Shown in pieces: positions 42,522 through 51,172 of a DNA stretch of 64,000 nucleotides. Below the pieces are notes generated by a model. The model was not told the origin of the DNA. It worked only from the letters and a program-made list of their open reading frames with translations, and did not search any database. Source of the DNA: Gammaproteobacteria bacterium UBA4421 (GTDB taxonomy: Bacteria > Pseudomonadota > Gammaproteobacteria > Pseudomonadales > Azotimanducaceae); assembly GCA_002389675.1 (NCBI GenBank), contig DGQF01000034.1, positions 128,234 to 192,233 of the forward strand, given 5' to 3'. Each line of letters opens with the position of its first letter. Within the stretch, counting starts at the first letter, position 1. The position numbers and the translations under genes were made by a program.

Positions 42522-43486
42522 TGAGTGAAAAACAGGAAACCCTGCAAATTATTCTTGATACCGCGGAAAAAATATTCGCGGATTATTGTGATAAAACGCT
42601 GTTAGACGAGGCTGAGCGGGGCGATTTCCCGCACAGATTATGGCAGCAAGTTTCGCAAAATGGGTTTGACCGGTTAGGTGCGCCCAACAGCGGCACGGAC
42701 GCGCAAGATATGTATGCGTTAATTAAGCAAAGCGGGCGCTTTGCGGTGCCTCTGCCTCTGGCAGAGACGCTGTTGGTTAACCGGTGGTGCGACTACGGTG
42801 AAGGTATTTTTTCAATAGGAGTGATTGAAGAAGGCCAGATTGTGGACGTGCCTTGGGGGCGGGTCGCCGATAAGGTTTTGGGTGTTTCGCAAAACAGCGG
42901 TTTGGTTGCCGTGGTTGATTCACCTCAAGTTGTTCAACAAAGTACAAACCTTGCGGGTGATCCCCGTGATAGTGTGGTTTTACCAGCCGATACACCCTTT
43001 ATTGAAGTCGCGCCGGATCCTATGACGCAGTTGGCCGCGGCGCGGTGTAATCAAATGGCAGGAAGTGCTGAGGCCATATTGGCTTTGGGATTACAATTTG
43101 CCAATGAACGGATTCAGTTTGGGCGTCCCATAGCAAAGTTTCAGGCAATTCAGCATAGCTTGGCGGTAGTGGCAGCGGAAGTGGCGGCGGCAAGTCGCTC
43201 GGCGGACGCGGCTGTTGACGATTTGAGTAGCGATCGGTTTTTGTTTGAAGTTGCGGCAGCTAAATCTCGCGTGGGTGAAGCTGTCACCATCATAGCTGAG
43301 CAGGTCCACCAAGTTCACGGGGCGATGGGTTTTACGCACGAACACCGTTTACACCACTATAGCCGGCGCGCCTGGGCTTGGCGGGATGAGTACGGCAATG
43401 AGTTTTACTGGCAGGGTGTACTCGGGGCACACTTGGCTGGTTTGGGTGCTGATCACGCTTGGCAATTTATCGCCACTAGAGGCTAG
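42521..43486 (+). CDS. Acyl-CoA dehydrogenase, short (probably non-catalytic) partner subunit
   Basis: A 321-residue acyl-CoA dehydrogenase-fold protein, shorter than the usual 380 because the middle beta-domain is reduced. The C-terminal helical domain is intact, with NERIQFGRPIAKFQAIQHSLA and the QVHGAMGFTHEHRLHHYSRRAWAW region. At the position of the catalytic Glu the sequence reads QMAGSAEAI without the ER pair of its partner, so it is likely the structural or FAD-sharing subunit. The ATG shares its A with the stop of the preceding gene, after a GTG codon that could also start it. The pair is predicted to form a heteromeric enzyme. Confidence 0.86.
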   Translation: MSEKQETLQIILDTAEKIFADYCDKTLLDEAERGDFPHRLWQQVSQNGFDRLGAPNSGTDAQDMYALIKQSGRFAVPLPLAETLLVNRWCDYGEGIFSIGVIEEGQIVDVPWGRVADKVLGVSQNSGLVAVVDSPQVVQQSTNLAGDPRDSVVLPADTPFIEVAPDPMTQLAAARCNQMAGSAEAILALGLQFANERIQFGRPIAKFQAIQHSLAVVAAEVAAASRSADAAVDDLSSDRFLFEVAAAKSRVGEAVTIIAEQVHQVHGAMGFTHEHRLHHYSRRAWAWRDEYGNEFYWQGVLGAHLAGLGADHAWQFIATRG

Positions 43487-43531
43487 TGACAGCAACCGGT
43501 GGCGTTAAATCTTTGGGCAGCGGCGCAGAGG

Positions 43532-44527
43532 TTAGAAATTAACCACCATCTTGCCGGTGTTAGCGCCCGTGAAGAGGCCGATGAAAGCCTCCGGCGCGGC
43601 TTCAATGCCGTTGTAGATCGTTTCTTTGCCAACGATTTGGCCGGAGGTCACCCACGTTTCCATGTCTTTGCGAAAATCGCCCGCGAGATGCCCAAAATGA
43701 CTGACAATAAATCCACGCAAAGTCAGCCCCAGACCAATGGCCAGCGTGAGGTTGTTGGGTCCGGGGGTGGGTTGTGTGTCGTTATAAACAGAGATTGCCC
43801 CGCATAAGGGGATTCGGCCGAAGGGGCGCATGTGGGTGAGTGCTGCCTGCAGGTGGTCGCCGCCGACGTTGTCAAAATAGACATCCAAGCCCTCTGGTGC
43901 GCCCTCGCGTAGATGACTGAGAATTTCACCGTCTTTGTAGTTGAAGGCGTAATCAAACCCCAATTCGCGCTCGAGTAGATCGACCTTATCTTTTGAGCCT
44001 GCACTGCCCAGGACCCTGCATCCTTTGAGCTTGGCAATCTGGCCCACGATGCTGCCAACTGCGCCAGCCGCGCCAGAAACAAATACCGTCTCGCCGGCTT
44101 TGAGGGCACCTACCTCTAGCAAACCTACATAAGCTGTCATGCCGGGCATGCCGATAGCGCCTAAATACGCTGAAGCCGGTGCGGCTAGATCGCCGAGTTT
44201 TTCAATGCCGGCTGCGGGCGCAGTGAATGCCTCTCGCCAACCATGGTGGCTAGAGACATGATCCCCTTCGGTGAAGTCTGGGTGATTGGAGCGTGTGACC
44301 CGACCGATGCAACCGCCTGTCAGCATTTCGCCGATTTGAAAAGGAGGAACGTATGATTTTCTATCAACCATGCGCCCACGCATGTAGGGGTCTACCGACA
44401 TTGAAAGATTTTGCACCTGTATTTCGCCAGACTTGGGATCTGGAACAGGGTTGTCAATGACAGCGAAATCGCTGGATTTAGGCATGCCTACTGGACGGTT
44501 GGCGAGAGTGATGGCTTTGCTTTGCAT
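43532..44527 (-). CDS. NADP-dependent MDR oxidoreductase (CurA/prostaglandin-reductase-like)
   Basis: A 331-residue zinc-independent medium-chain reductase of the leukotriene B4 dehydrogenase/CurA group, which reduces alkenals, enones or similar activated double bonds with NADPH. Signatures are MSVDPYMRGRM near the N-terminus, GMPGMTAYVGLLEVG, the dinucleotide loop VSGAAGAVGSIVGQIAKLKG, GSAGSKDK, where the basic residues contact the NADP phosphate, and YFDNVGGDHLQAAL. No zinc-ligand Cys cluster is present. The gene is convergent with the acyl-CoA dehydrogenase pair and downstream of the TIGR03084-like gene on the same strand. Confidence 0.9.
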   Translation of the reverse strand: MQSKAITLANRPVGMPKSSDFAVIDNPVPDPKSGEIQVQNLSMSVDPYMRGRMVDRKSYVPPFQIGEMLTGGCIGRVTRSNHPDFTEGDHVSSHHGWREAFTAPAAGIEKLGDLAAPASAYLGAIGMPGMTAYVGLLEVGALKAGETVFVSGAAGAVGSIVGQIAKLKGCRVLGSAGSKDKVDLLERELGFDYAFNYKDGEILSHLREGAPEGLDVYFDNVGGDHLQAALTHMRPFGRIPLCGAISVYNDTQPTPGPNNLTLAIGLGLTLRGFIVSHFGHLAGDFRKDMETWVTSGQIVGKETIYNGIEAAPEAFIGLFTGANTGKMVVNF

Positions 44528-44615
44528 AATGTGCTCTGTAGTGAGTGTTGTATTATTAAATTTTTGATGTCCCTAAAAATCACTGGGTGTTTTTTCAGGA
44601 CCGCGATCGCGGATG

Positions 44616-45437
44616 CTAACCGCTGCGGCTCCCGGGTTCGGGAGGGGTCTCGGGAGGCCCGGCGAAACATTGGGCGATTGCCATCCAGTTAATGGCATTT
44701 TCGCCGCGCACGCTCAGTTGTGTGTCATCGACATGACGAACTTGGGTAACGACTTGGCAAAATTCTACGGCTGATCCCTCAACGCGATGGGGAGAATTGT
44801 TGTCTCCGAACGTCCACAGCGCGCCTGAAGGTGCGGTAAGATTCAGGTAGGGACCTATTTCAGGCACCGCCAGCTGTCGATTCTGAAAGGTCCAACCAAA
44901 GGTTCGATAACCGATGGTGGCAATGTTTTTAATTCGGTCGGTGTGTTTGCGCTGAATACCGAGAAGATCGTAGATTTCCCAACCGTGTGCCCAAGTTTCC
45001 ATTTGCCGGGCGGTGGCAAACATACGTGCCTTCATGCCTGGCCCCGCCCACAAAAACCGTTGGTCTGGGTCTGCATTTTTCAGGGTGTCACATAAGGCGA
45101 GGAAGAGGGCCCGCCAGCGCTCCAGTAGATCGGGGCCTGTGAGAGGTTGACCGTCTGGACTCAGCCACGACTGGGTGTAGTCACGCATTGATTCGGCTGC
45201 AGCCATGTCTCTGAGCAGTGCTTTGAAATCATCGCCACTGCGAAGCGTAGTCAGCGCCATGTGGTCGCTCAGGTGTAAGTGAGCAATCACATCCCAGACG
45301 GTCCAATCTTTGAAGGACGACGTTTGCGTCCAAAAACCCGTATCCATGGTTGCCATTAAGGCGTGCAGTTCGTCCCCCTCAGTTCGCAGGTCTGCCACGA
45401 TCAAGTCAAGTGATGCACTGCGGTCGGCGTCAGTCAT
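44616..45437 (-). CDS. TIGR03084-like protein, DinB/maleylpyruvate isomerase-type metal-binding fold
   Basis: A 273-residue protein whose N-terminal half is a DinB-like four-helix bundle: DFWTQTSSF-type region reads FWTQTSSFKDWTVWDVIAHLHLSDHMAL, with His residues typical of the metal site, and a second His in RQMETWAHGWEIYDLLG. This combination and length match the TIGR03084 family, found mostly in actinobacteria and some proteobacteria and related to mycothiol-dependent maleylpyruvate isomerases. Biochemical function is not established for the family. The C-terminal part resembles an SCP2-like fold. Whether any low-molecular-weight thiol is used here is unknown. Confidence 0.78.
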   Translation of the reverse strand: MTDADRSASLDLIVADLRTEGDELHALMATMDTGFWTQTSSFKDWTVWDVIAHLHLSDHMALTTLRSGDDFKALLRDMAAAESMRDYTQSWLSPDGQPLTGPDLLERWRALFLALCDTLKNADPDQRFLWAGPGMKARMFATARQMETWAHGWEIYDLLGIQRKHTDRIKNIATIGYRTFGWTFQNRQLAVPEIGPYLNLTAPSGALWTFGDNNSPHRVEGSAVEFCQVVTQVRHVDDTQLSVRGENAINWMAIAQCFAGPPETPPEPGSRSG

Positions 45438-45562
45438 TAGAACTCCTGTCTGGGGGGTGGGCCTAATTTAACAAGCTTATTGGCGCCGCGCGAGTTCAGT
45501 AATGGTTACAACACAGCGGTCGGTTCGGCCTGGGTATATGCAGGGGTCAATGGTTCAAGCCG

Positions 45563-45588
45563 CGGCCTCTTGATGATCCAAGAGGCCG
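45563..45588 (-). terminator. Perfect inverted repeat downstream of aceA
   Basis: CGGCCTCTTG and CAAGAGGCCG form a perfect 10-bp stem with a 6-base loop, 29 bp after the aceA stop. On the plus strand it is followed by TTTCT; on the aceA strand there is no U-tract. It probably serves as the 3' end structure of the aceA transcript. Confidence 0.55.
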
Positions 45589-45617
45589 TTTCTAAGGTCG
45601 AATCCAGAGTTGTCCTG

Positions 45618-47219
45618 CTAGAACTGATTCATGGTGTTGGCGGTGCCGCCGGCAAGCAAAGCCTTTTCACCTAAGAAGTATTCTTTGTGGTCATCACCGA
45701 TGTTCGAACCTGCCAGATCCTGGTGTTTCACAGACGCAAGATCTCGCCGAATTTCCGCACGCTGAACGTCGCGCACATAAGCGAGCATGCCCAGATCACC
45801 AAAGTAGCCTTGAGACAGTACGTCGGTGGATAGGGCAGCTGTGTGATAGGTTGGCAGGGTAATCAGATGATGGAAGATACCGGCTTCGCGTGCGGCGTCT
45901 GCCTGAAAAGTTTGCACCAGTCGGTCTGCTTCATCGGATAGTTCGGTGCCATCAATAGCAACATCCATCATCGCCTTGCTATCCAGTGCGGGATCGGGAT
46001 AGGCGGATACATCTTTGCCCGCCGCTTTCCAGTCGTTGTAGACTTGCTCGCGGAATTTTAGCGTCCAGTTGAAAGAAGGCGAGTTGTTGTAGACCAGTTT
46101 GGCTTCGGGGCGCACTTTACGAATCTCGTTCACCATCGCTGCGATCTGTTCGACGTTGGGTTTTTCAGTCTCAATCCATAGCAGATCGGCGCCATGTTCT
46201 AAGCTGGTGATGCAGTCCAGTACCACTCGATCGAACCCAGTATCGTCTTTAAAAGCATACAGTCCATTGTCTAAACGTTTCGGTTTTGCCACCTGGCCGT
46301 TCTGATGGATGGTGATGTCGCCTTCCTTCAGTTCGGAAAGGTCGTTGATGACCTCGGTGTCCAAGAAGGCATTATATTGGCTGCCCAAGTCGCCCGGTTG
46401 GATGGATACGGGTACTTTTTGCGTCAGACCGGCGCCTAAGGAATCGGTGCGCGCCACGATGATGCCATTGTCGATGCCAAGCTCTAGGAATGCGTAGCGT
46501 ACCGCATTGATTTTTGAAACGAAGTCTTCGTGCGGGACGGTCACTTTGCCGGCCTGATGGCCACACTGCTTTGCGTCCGAGACTTGATTTTCAATTTGAA
46601 TAGCGCAGGCGCCGGCTTCGATCATGCGTTTGGCTAGCAGGTATGTGGCCTCTTCATTGCCAAAGCCTGCATCTATGTCTGCGATGATAGGCACAACGTG
46701 TGTTTCGTAGTTGTCGATGCGCGCAATAACGCTTGATTCGTCACCGCCGTTCGTGCGTACCTCGTCCAACTCAGTGAAGATGTGGCGAAGTTCGCGTGCA
46801 TCGGCTTGCTTCAAAAAAGTATAGATTTCGCCGATTAGGTCAGAGACGCTGGTTTTTTCATGCATGGATTGATCAGGCAGCGGTCCCAACTGTGAGCGTA
46901 GCGCTGCGACCATCCATCCTGAAAGGTAGATATACCTGCGGTCTGTGGATTGCTGATGCTTCTTGACGCTCATCATCACTTGCTGGGCAACAAAGCCGTG
47001 CCAGCAACCTAAGCTTTGGGTGTATTTTGACGCATCACTGTCGTATGCCGCCATGTCTCGGCGCATGATATCGGCAGTGTACTGTGCAATCTCGAGACCG
47101 GTGGTAAAGCGGTTTTGGAGTTGCATGCGCACGGCGTATTCGGGGTTAATGGCGTGCCATTCTTGTTTGCCTCGAATTTGTGTACCCATTTTTTGTATCG
47201 CATCTAAATAAGCAGACAT
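45618..47219 (-). CDS. aceA: Isocitrate lyase
   Basis: A 533-residue isocitrate lyase, which splits isocitrate into glyoxylate and succinate in the glyoxylate shunt, needed for growth on acetate and fatty acids. The catalytic loop is DAKQCGHQAGK (the KQCGH variant found in the long Pseudomonas-type enzymes; E. coli has KKCGH). Substrate and Mg sites are visible in IADIDAGFGN, LIWIE-like LLWIETEKPN and NNSPSFNW. Length agrees with the 530-residue class. An AGGGAT ribosome-binding site precedes the ATG. No malate synthase gene is in the window. A long palindrome lies 78 bp upstream of the start. Confidence 0.97.
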   Translation of the reverse strand: MSAYLDAIQKMGTQIRGKQEWHAINPEYAVRMQLQNRFTTGLEIAQYTADIMRRDMAAYDSDASKYTQSLGCWHGFVAQQVMMSVKKHQQSTDRRYIYLSGWMVAALRSQLGPLPDQSMHEKTSVSDLIGEIYTFLKQADARELRHIFTELDEVRTNGGDESSVIARIDNYETHVVPIIADIDAGFGNEEATYLLAKRMIEAGACAIQIENQVSDAKQCGHQAGKVTVPHEDFVSKINAVRYAFLELGIDNGIIVARTDSLGAGLTQKVPVSIQPGDLGSQYNAFLDTEVINDLSELKEGDITIHQNGQVAKPKRLDNGLYAFKDDTGFDRVVLDCITSLEHGADLLWIETEKPNVEQIAAMVNEIRKVRPEAKLVYNNSPSFNWTLKFREQVYNDWKAAGKDVSAYPDPALDSKAMMDVAIDGTELSDEADRLVQTFQADAAREAGIFHHLITLPTYHTAALSTDVLSQGYFGDLGMLAYVRDVQRAEIRRDLASVKHQDLAGSNIGDDHKEYFLGEKALLAGGTANTMNQF

Positions 47220-47296
47220 GGTTAAATCCCTAATGTGTCAAAGGCGGGCGCGGAGTTTACCAATCCTTGAGACGCGGTAAAACGGAATAATTCACA

Positions 47297-47327
47297 ACCA
47301 ATATATTCTTATTAAGAATATATTGGT
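47297..47327. promoter_or_regulatory. Perfect 31-bp palindrome, candidate operator of aceA
   Basis: Two 15-bp arms (ACCAATATATTCTTA and its exact complement) flank a single central T. The site lies 78-108 bp upstream of the aceA start and 134 bp upstream of the likely first transporter start, in an AT-rich divergent region. Length and symmetry fit a binding site for a dimeric or tetrameric regulator. It could alternatively be a bidirectional terminator-like cruciform, but no gene ends toward it. Confidence 0.6.
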
Positions 47328-47460
47328 GATTCGGTTAAATTCGCGGCTTAGCCCTTTAGGCCCTGCCAGAGCCTATATTTTGAGCATTTGTGGCGGTCTG
47401 GGTGTAGCATCGTGCGCGTGATAGACCAAATTGAAACACCGCAAACTTCGGGCGCTCAGC

Positions 47461-48429
47461 GTGCTTGAGGTGGTTGATGTCGACTTGAAAGGGGCAGAGC
47501 CTGCTGGTGAGGGGTTTGCGCATACGTTTTTGCCTGGTGAAATTACGGTTGTCTTGGGTGCCAATCAATCGGGTAAAACCGATCTATGTCGCTTGATTGC
47601 AGGGTTGAATACGCGGGCGACGGGTCGGGTCTGGCTCGATCGTCAGGAGATCAGCCAGTTGGACTCTCGCAGGCGGTCCGTCAGCATGGTTTATCAAGCA
47701 TTTATAAACTATCCTAATTTGACGGTCGCGCAGAATATTGGCTCACCTTTGCGCGCACAAGGTATCGAATTACCGGCACGAGAAGCCCGGGTTGCAGATA
47801 TTGCAGAGCGATTGTCTATTCAGGATTATTTAGGCCGATTCCCTCATGAGTTATCTGGCGGACAACAGCAGCGGGTGGCAATTGCACGTGCGTTGGCTAA
47901 ACAGGCTCGCGTACTGTTGTTAGATGAACCTCTGGTCAATCTTGATTTTAAGTTGCGCGAAGCCTTGGAGGTTGAGCTGAGAGATTTGCTGCATGCCTCA
48001 AATACCGTAGTTGTCTATACCAGCAGTGATCCGCGTGATGCATTTAGCTTGGGGGATCAATTGTTGTTGTTGGACGGCGGCAAAAAATTGCAGTCCGGGA
48101 AGCCGATTGATGTTTACCGCCAGCCTGTAGACGCACGCGCAATGGGTCTGCTTGCTGACCCATGTATAAACGAGCTGAAACATGAGGCGAGAGAGGGTGC
48201 ACTGCGCCCAGAACATGTCTTTTTTGCTGATGATCTTGCGCTGCGTGGACGTTCGTGTATTGCCTTTGAGCTGACGGTGATTGCGTGCGAAACCAATGGA
48301 GATGAATCGTTTGTGCACGGCGAGGTCGCAGGTGCTCAATGGGTTATGCGGTGTGATGGCATTAGGCGGCCCCGGCTCGGATCGCGAGTATCGGTGAAGG
48401 CTTTGGAGCAAGATGTCATATGGTTTTGA
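47461..48429 (+). CDS. glpS: ABC transporter ATP-binding protein, GlpS-like
   Basis: A 322-residue MalK-type ATPase subunit. Walker A is GANQSGKT (residues 33-40), the signature LSGGQ is canonical at 131-135, and Walker B is LLLDEP. The H-loop His is missing: the motif reads TSSDPRD where TH(D)Q.EA is expected. A shortened regulatory domain follows. The start is either GTG 47461 or TTG 47431; the former gives the normal N-terminus. With GlpT, two permeases, a DUF2160 protein and a binding protein in fixed order, it matches the glpSTPQUV glycerol transporter described in Rhizobium. Confidence 0.82.
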   Translation: MLEVVDVDLKGAEPAGEGFAHTFLPGEITVVLGANQSGKTDLCRLIAGLNTRATGRVWLDRQEISQLDSRRRSVSMVYQAFINYPNLTVAQNIGSPLRAQGIELPAREARVADIAERLSIQDYLGRFPHELSGGQQQRVAIARALAKQARVLLLDEPLVNLDFKLREALEVELRDLLHASNTVVVYTSSDPRDAFSLGDQLLLLDGGKKLQSGKPIDVYRQPVDARAMGLLADPCINELKHEAREGALRPEHVFFADDLALRGRSCIAFELTVIACETNGDESFVHGEVAGAQWVMRCDGIRRPRLGSRVSVKALEQDVIWF

Positions 48430-48475
48430 GACTTGCGTGTTGGTGAAGGTGATGTGCTACTGGAGCGTGCGCTAG

Positions 48476-49510
48476 ATGGCGAAGATTGCTTTAGATAAAG
48501 TGTCGTTCACCTACCCTTCTGCGGATAAGGCAACGCTGGCCAATTTGAGTTTGCAGATAGCACAGGGCGAGTCGCATGCTCTGCTGGGTGCAAGCGGTGC
48601 GGGCAAGACAACCCTTTTAAACGTGTTGAGTGGTCTGCTGCAGCCATCAAGTGGGCAAATTTTCTTTGATGACATAGAAGTCTCCCAGTTGTCCGGCAGG
48701 CAGAGGCAGGTAGCACAGGTTTTCCAATTTCCGGTGCTCTACGAATCGCTGAATGTCGCTGATAATTTGGCTTTCCCGTTGCGTGTGCAAAAGCTGACAA
48801 AATCAAAGGTCAACGCGCGCGTAGACTATATTTGTGGCGAGCTTGGCTTAGATGCGGTGCGGCAAGCCAAACCAAAAAGTTTATCCTTGTTTGAAAAACA
48901 ATTGGTGGCGGTTGGAAAAGCTCTGGTTCGGCCGGATGTGTCGCTTGTGCTTTTAGATGAGCCGCTGACAGCGGTAGAGCCAAAAATTAAATGGCGTCTG
49001 CGTCAGACATTGCGAAAAGTGCAGGCTGAATTTGGCGTGACGATGATTTATGTCACTCATGATCAGACTGAAGCACTGACCTTTGCTGATCGAGTTTCGG
49101 TTTTGACGGCGGATGGCATTGTGCAAACAGATACGCCGCAAGCGGTATATCAATCCCCAGCGCACGAATTTGTGGGTCATTTTGTAGGCAGTCCGGGAAT
49201 GAATTTTGTGCCCGCGGATGTGCTGTCGATTCCCGGTGCGCAGCGCGTTGGTTTTCGTTCTGAGTGGGCATCTTTAGTGACGCGGGCGCCGCTAATGGGG
49301 GTGATAAAGCGGCAACGGGTGCAGGGTACGCGCAAAGGTAAAGTCTACGGTCTGGTCACGGTGCAGACGGCCTTTGGTCCGATTTATGTTCGCGGCGATC
49401 TGGCTGACGGCGGCGCCGATGCGGCCTTGGGCACGGCCGTGGGTGTTCAGGTGGATCGCTATGTTGCCTTTGCTAACCAACAAAAGGTGGCTGAAAGTGA
49501 CCGCCTTTAA
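48476..49510 (+). CDS. glpT: ABC transporter ATP-binding protein, GlpT-like
   Basis: A 344-residue second ATPase subunit with a canonical Walker A (GASGAGKTT, residues 38-46), Walker B (VLLDEP) and H-loop (THDQTEA, His at about 195). The signature motif is degenerate, SLSLFEKQ at about 135-142 where LSGGQQ is expected, and the D-loop reads TAVEP. It is thus complementary to GlpS, which has a normal signature but no H-loop His. A C-terminal TOBE-like domain follows. The gene overlaps the first permease by 14 bp. Confidence 0.83.
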   Translation: MAKIALDKVSFTYPSADKATLANLSLQIAQGESHALLGASGAGKTTLLNVLSGLLQPSSGQIFFDDIEVSQLSGRQRQVAQVFQFPVLYESLNVADNLAFPLRVQKLTKSKVNARVDYICGELGLDAVRQAKPKSLSLFEKQLVAVGKALVRPDVSLVLLDEPLTAVEPKIKWRLRQTLRKVQAEFGVTMIYVTHDQTEALTFADRVSVLTADGIVQTDTPQAVYQSPAHEFVGHFVGSPGMNFVPADVLSIPGAQRVGFRSEWASLVTRAPLMGVIKRQRVQGTRKGKVYGLVTVQTAFGPIYVRGDLADGGADAALGTAVGVQVDRYVAFANQQKVAESDRL

Positions 49511-50366
49511 GCCCCACAATAATCGGGCCTGGCTTGGTGTTTTGCCGGTCTTTTTGATTGTTGGATTTAGCGCGGTTATTCCGTTGATGACGGTAGTCAA
49601 TTACTCCGTGCAGGACATCCTAGACTTTAATAGTCGTTTTTTTGTCGGCTTCCAGTGGTATCGAGACACGTTAAATGATGCGCGTTTTGTTGATGCGTTT
49701 ATCCGTCAAATCGGTTTTAGCGCAACCGTGCTGGCGGTCGAAATACCACTTGGGATTGCGGTTGCAAAAGGGATTTCCAAAACCAGTCGGATGACGCCGA
49801 TCGTGCTGGTGTTACTTGCCCTGCCGCTGTTAATCCCGTGGAATGTAGTGGGGACAATTTGGCTGATGTTCGCTCGACCAGATATTGGCTTGTTGGGCGT
49901 GTTGATCAACGCCGCGGGTTTTTCCTACAACTACACCGCTGATCCGCTGCATGCTTGGTTGACCCTCGTGGCGATGGATGTCTGGCATTGGACGTCGCTG
50001 GTGGCATTGCTTTCCTTTGCAGGCCTGACCTCCATACCCGCACCGTATTATCAGGCGGCAGAATTAGATGGTGCCAGGGCATGGCAGGTGTTTCGATATG
50101 TTGAGTTACCCCGCCTTCGTGGTGTCCTGGTGATTGCCGTGTTGTTAAGGCTTATGGACAGTTTTATGATTTATACGGAGCCATTTGTGCTCACCGGCGG
50201 TGGCCCGGGCAACTCCACGACTTTCTTGACCCAATATCTGGCGACCATGGCGGTTGGCCAATTTGATTTGGGTCCGGCTGCGGCATTTTCGGTCCTGTAT
50301 TTTTTGTTTATTCTTTTGTTCTGTTGGCTTTTTTACACCATGGTCATGCGCAACGATGAACGTTAA
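49497..50366 (+). CDS. glpP: Glycerol-type ABC transporter permease, GlpP-like
   Basis: A 289-residue inner-membrane permease of the carbohydrate-uptake class with six membrane segments and the coupling motif EAA---G in the form AAELDGARAWQVFRYVELPRLRG. The frame is open to 49374, but the extra N-terminal part merely overlaps glpT; the GTG at 49497 gives a normal cytoplasmic start before the first helix. It overlaps glpQ by 11 bp. Assigned by gene order and family; the coupling loop would dock on the two unequal ATPases. Confidence 0.85.
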   Translation: MTAFKPHNNRAWLGVLPVFLIVGFSAVIPLMTVVNYSVQDILDFNSRFFVGFQWYRDTLNDARFVDAFIRQIGFSATVLAVEIPLGIAVAKGISKTSRMTPIVLVLLALPLLIPWNVVGTIWLMFARPDIGLLGVLINAAGFSYNYTADPLHAWLTLVAMDVWHWTSLVALLSFAGLTSIPAPYYQAAELDGARAWQVFRYVELPRLRGVLVIAVLLRLMDSFMIYTEPFVLTGGGPGNSTTFLTQYLATMAVGQFDLGPAAAFSVLYFLFILLFCWLFYTMVMRNDER

Positions 50367-51162
50367 TGTCAGTCGCTGGATATTGGTCGCGTACGGACTA
50401 TACCTGTTCTTACCTTTGTATTGGTTGATGTCGATGGCGTTGCGAACCAATGCTGATATTGTTGGCGAGTTCAGTGTTTTCCCGGTAGCGCCTACCTTAG
50501 CGAACTTTCGCGAAATCTTTGTTAATCCCGTTTGGTATCAGGCCTTTGGCAACTCATTGAGCTATGTTGCGATCAATACGTTGATTTCATTGGCTGTGGC
50601 TATTCCTGCAGCTTATGTGTTTTCGCGTTACCGTTTTCTGGGTGACAAGCAACTATTTTTTTGGCTCCTGACTAATCGAATGGCTCCTCCGGCGGTATTT
50701 CTGTTGCCATTTTTTCAGCTTTACTCTGCCATAGGCTTATTTGACACGCCTCTGGCGGTTGCGCTGGCGCATTGTCTATTTACAGTGCCTTTGTCGGTAT
50801 GGATTTTGGAAGGATTTTTTTCTGGTGTGCCAACCGAATTAGACGAAATGGCCCAGATGGATGGCCATTCGTTTATCTATTACTTTTTTCGCGTATTCCT
50901 GCCGGTTAATCGCGGCGCCATAGGGGTGACTCTGTTTTTCTGTTTTATGTTCAGCTGGGTTGAGTTATTGCTGGCTCGCACCTTATCGGGCGCAGAAACC
51001 AAACCCATAGTGGTGGTCATGACCCGCACTGTTAGTGCCTCAGGTCTAGACTGGGGTCTGCTGGCAGCAGCTGGAGTGCTCACAGTGATTCCGGGCGTTC
51101 TGGTGGTCTGGTTCGTGCGTAAACACTTGGTTAAAGGCTTTGCATTGGGTCGTGTTTCGTGA
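50356..51162 (+). CDS. glpQ: Glycerol-type ABC transporter permease, GlpQ-like
   Basis: A 268-residue second permease of the carbohydrate-uptake class, with six predicted membrane segments and the coupling motif LDEMAQMDGHSFIYYFFRVFLPVNRG. The ATG at 50356 lies inside the end of glpP; an upstream in-frame start at 50254 would add a hydrophobic stretch that is the glpP C-terminus read in another frame. Pairs with GlpP to form the membrane channel. It is 10 bp before the DUF2160 gene. Confidence 0.85.
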   Translation: MNVNVSRWILVAYGLYLFLPLYWLMSMALRTNADIVGEFSVFPVAPTLANFREIFVNPVWYQAFGNSLSYVAINTLISLAVAIPAAYVFSRYRFLGDKQLFFWLLTNRMAPPAVFLLPFFQLYSAIGLFDTPLAVALAHCLFTVPLSVWILEGFFSGVPTELDEMAQMDGHSFIYYFFRVFLPVNRGAIGVTLFFCFMFSWVELLLARTLSGAETKPIVVVMTRTVSASGLDWGLLAAAGVLTVIPGVLVVWFVRKHLVKGFALGRVS

Positions 51163-51172
51163 GGGCTGATCG

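Noticed and set aside
44601..44612. 12-bp palindrome CCGCGATCGCGG after the TIGR03084-like gene
   Set aside because: Self-complementary without a loop, short for a GC-rich region, and no U-tract on either strand; chance occurrence is likely.
45438..45617. Possible tRNA in the gap next to aceA, because of a GGTTCAAGCC stretch like a T-arm
   Set aside because: No acceptor stem, D-arm or anticodon arm can be matched around it; the segment is better explained by the inverted repeat at 45563-45588.
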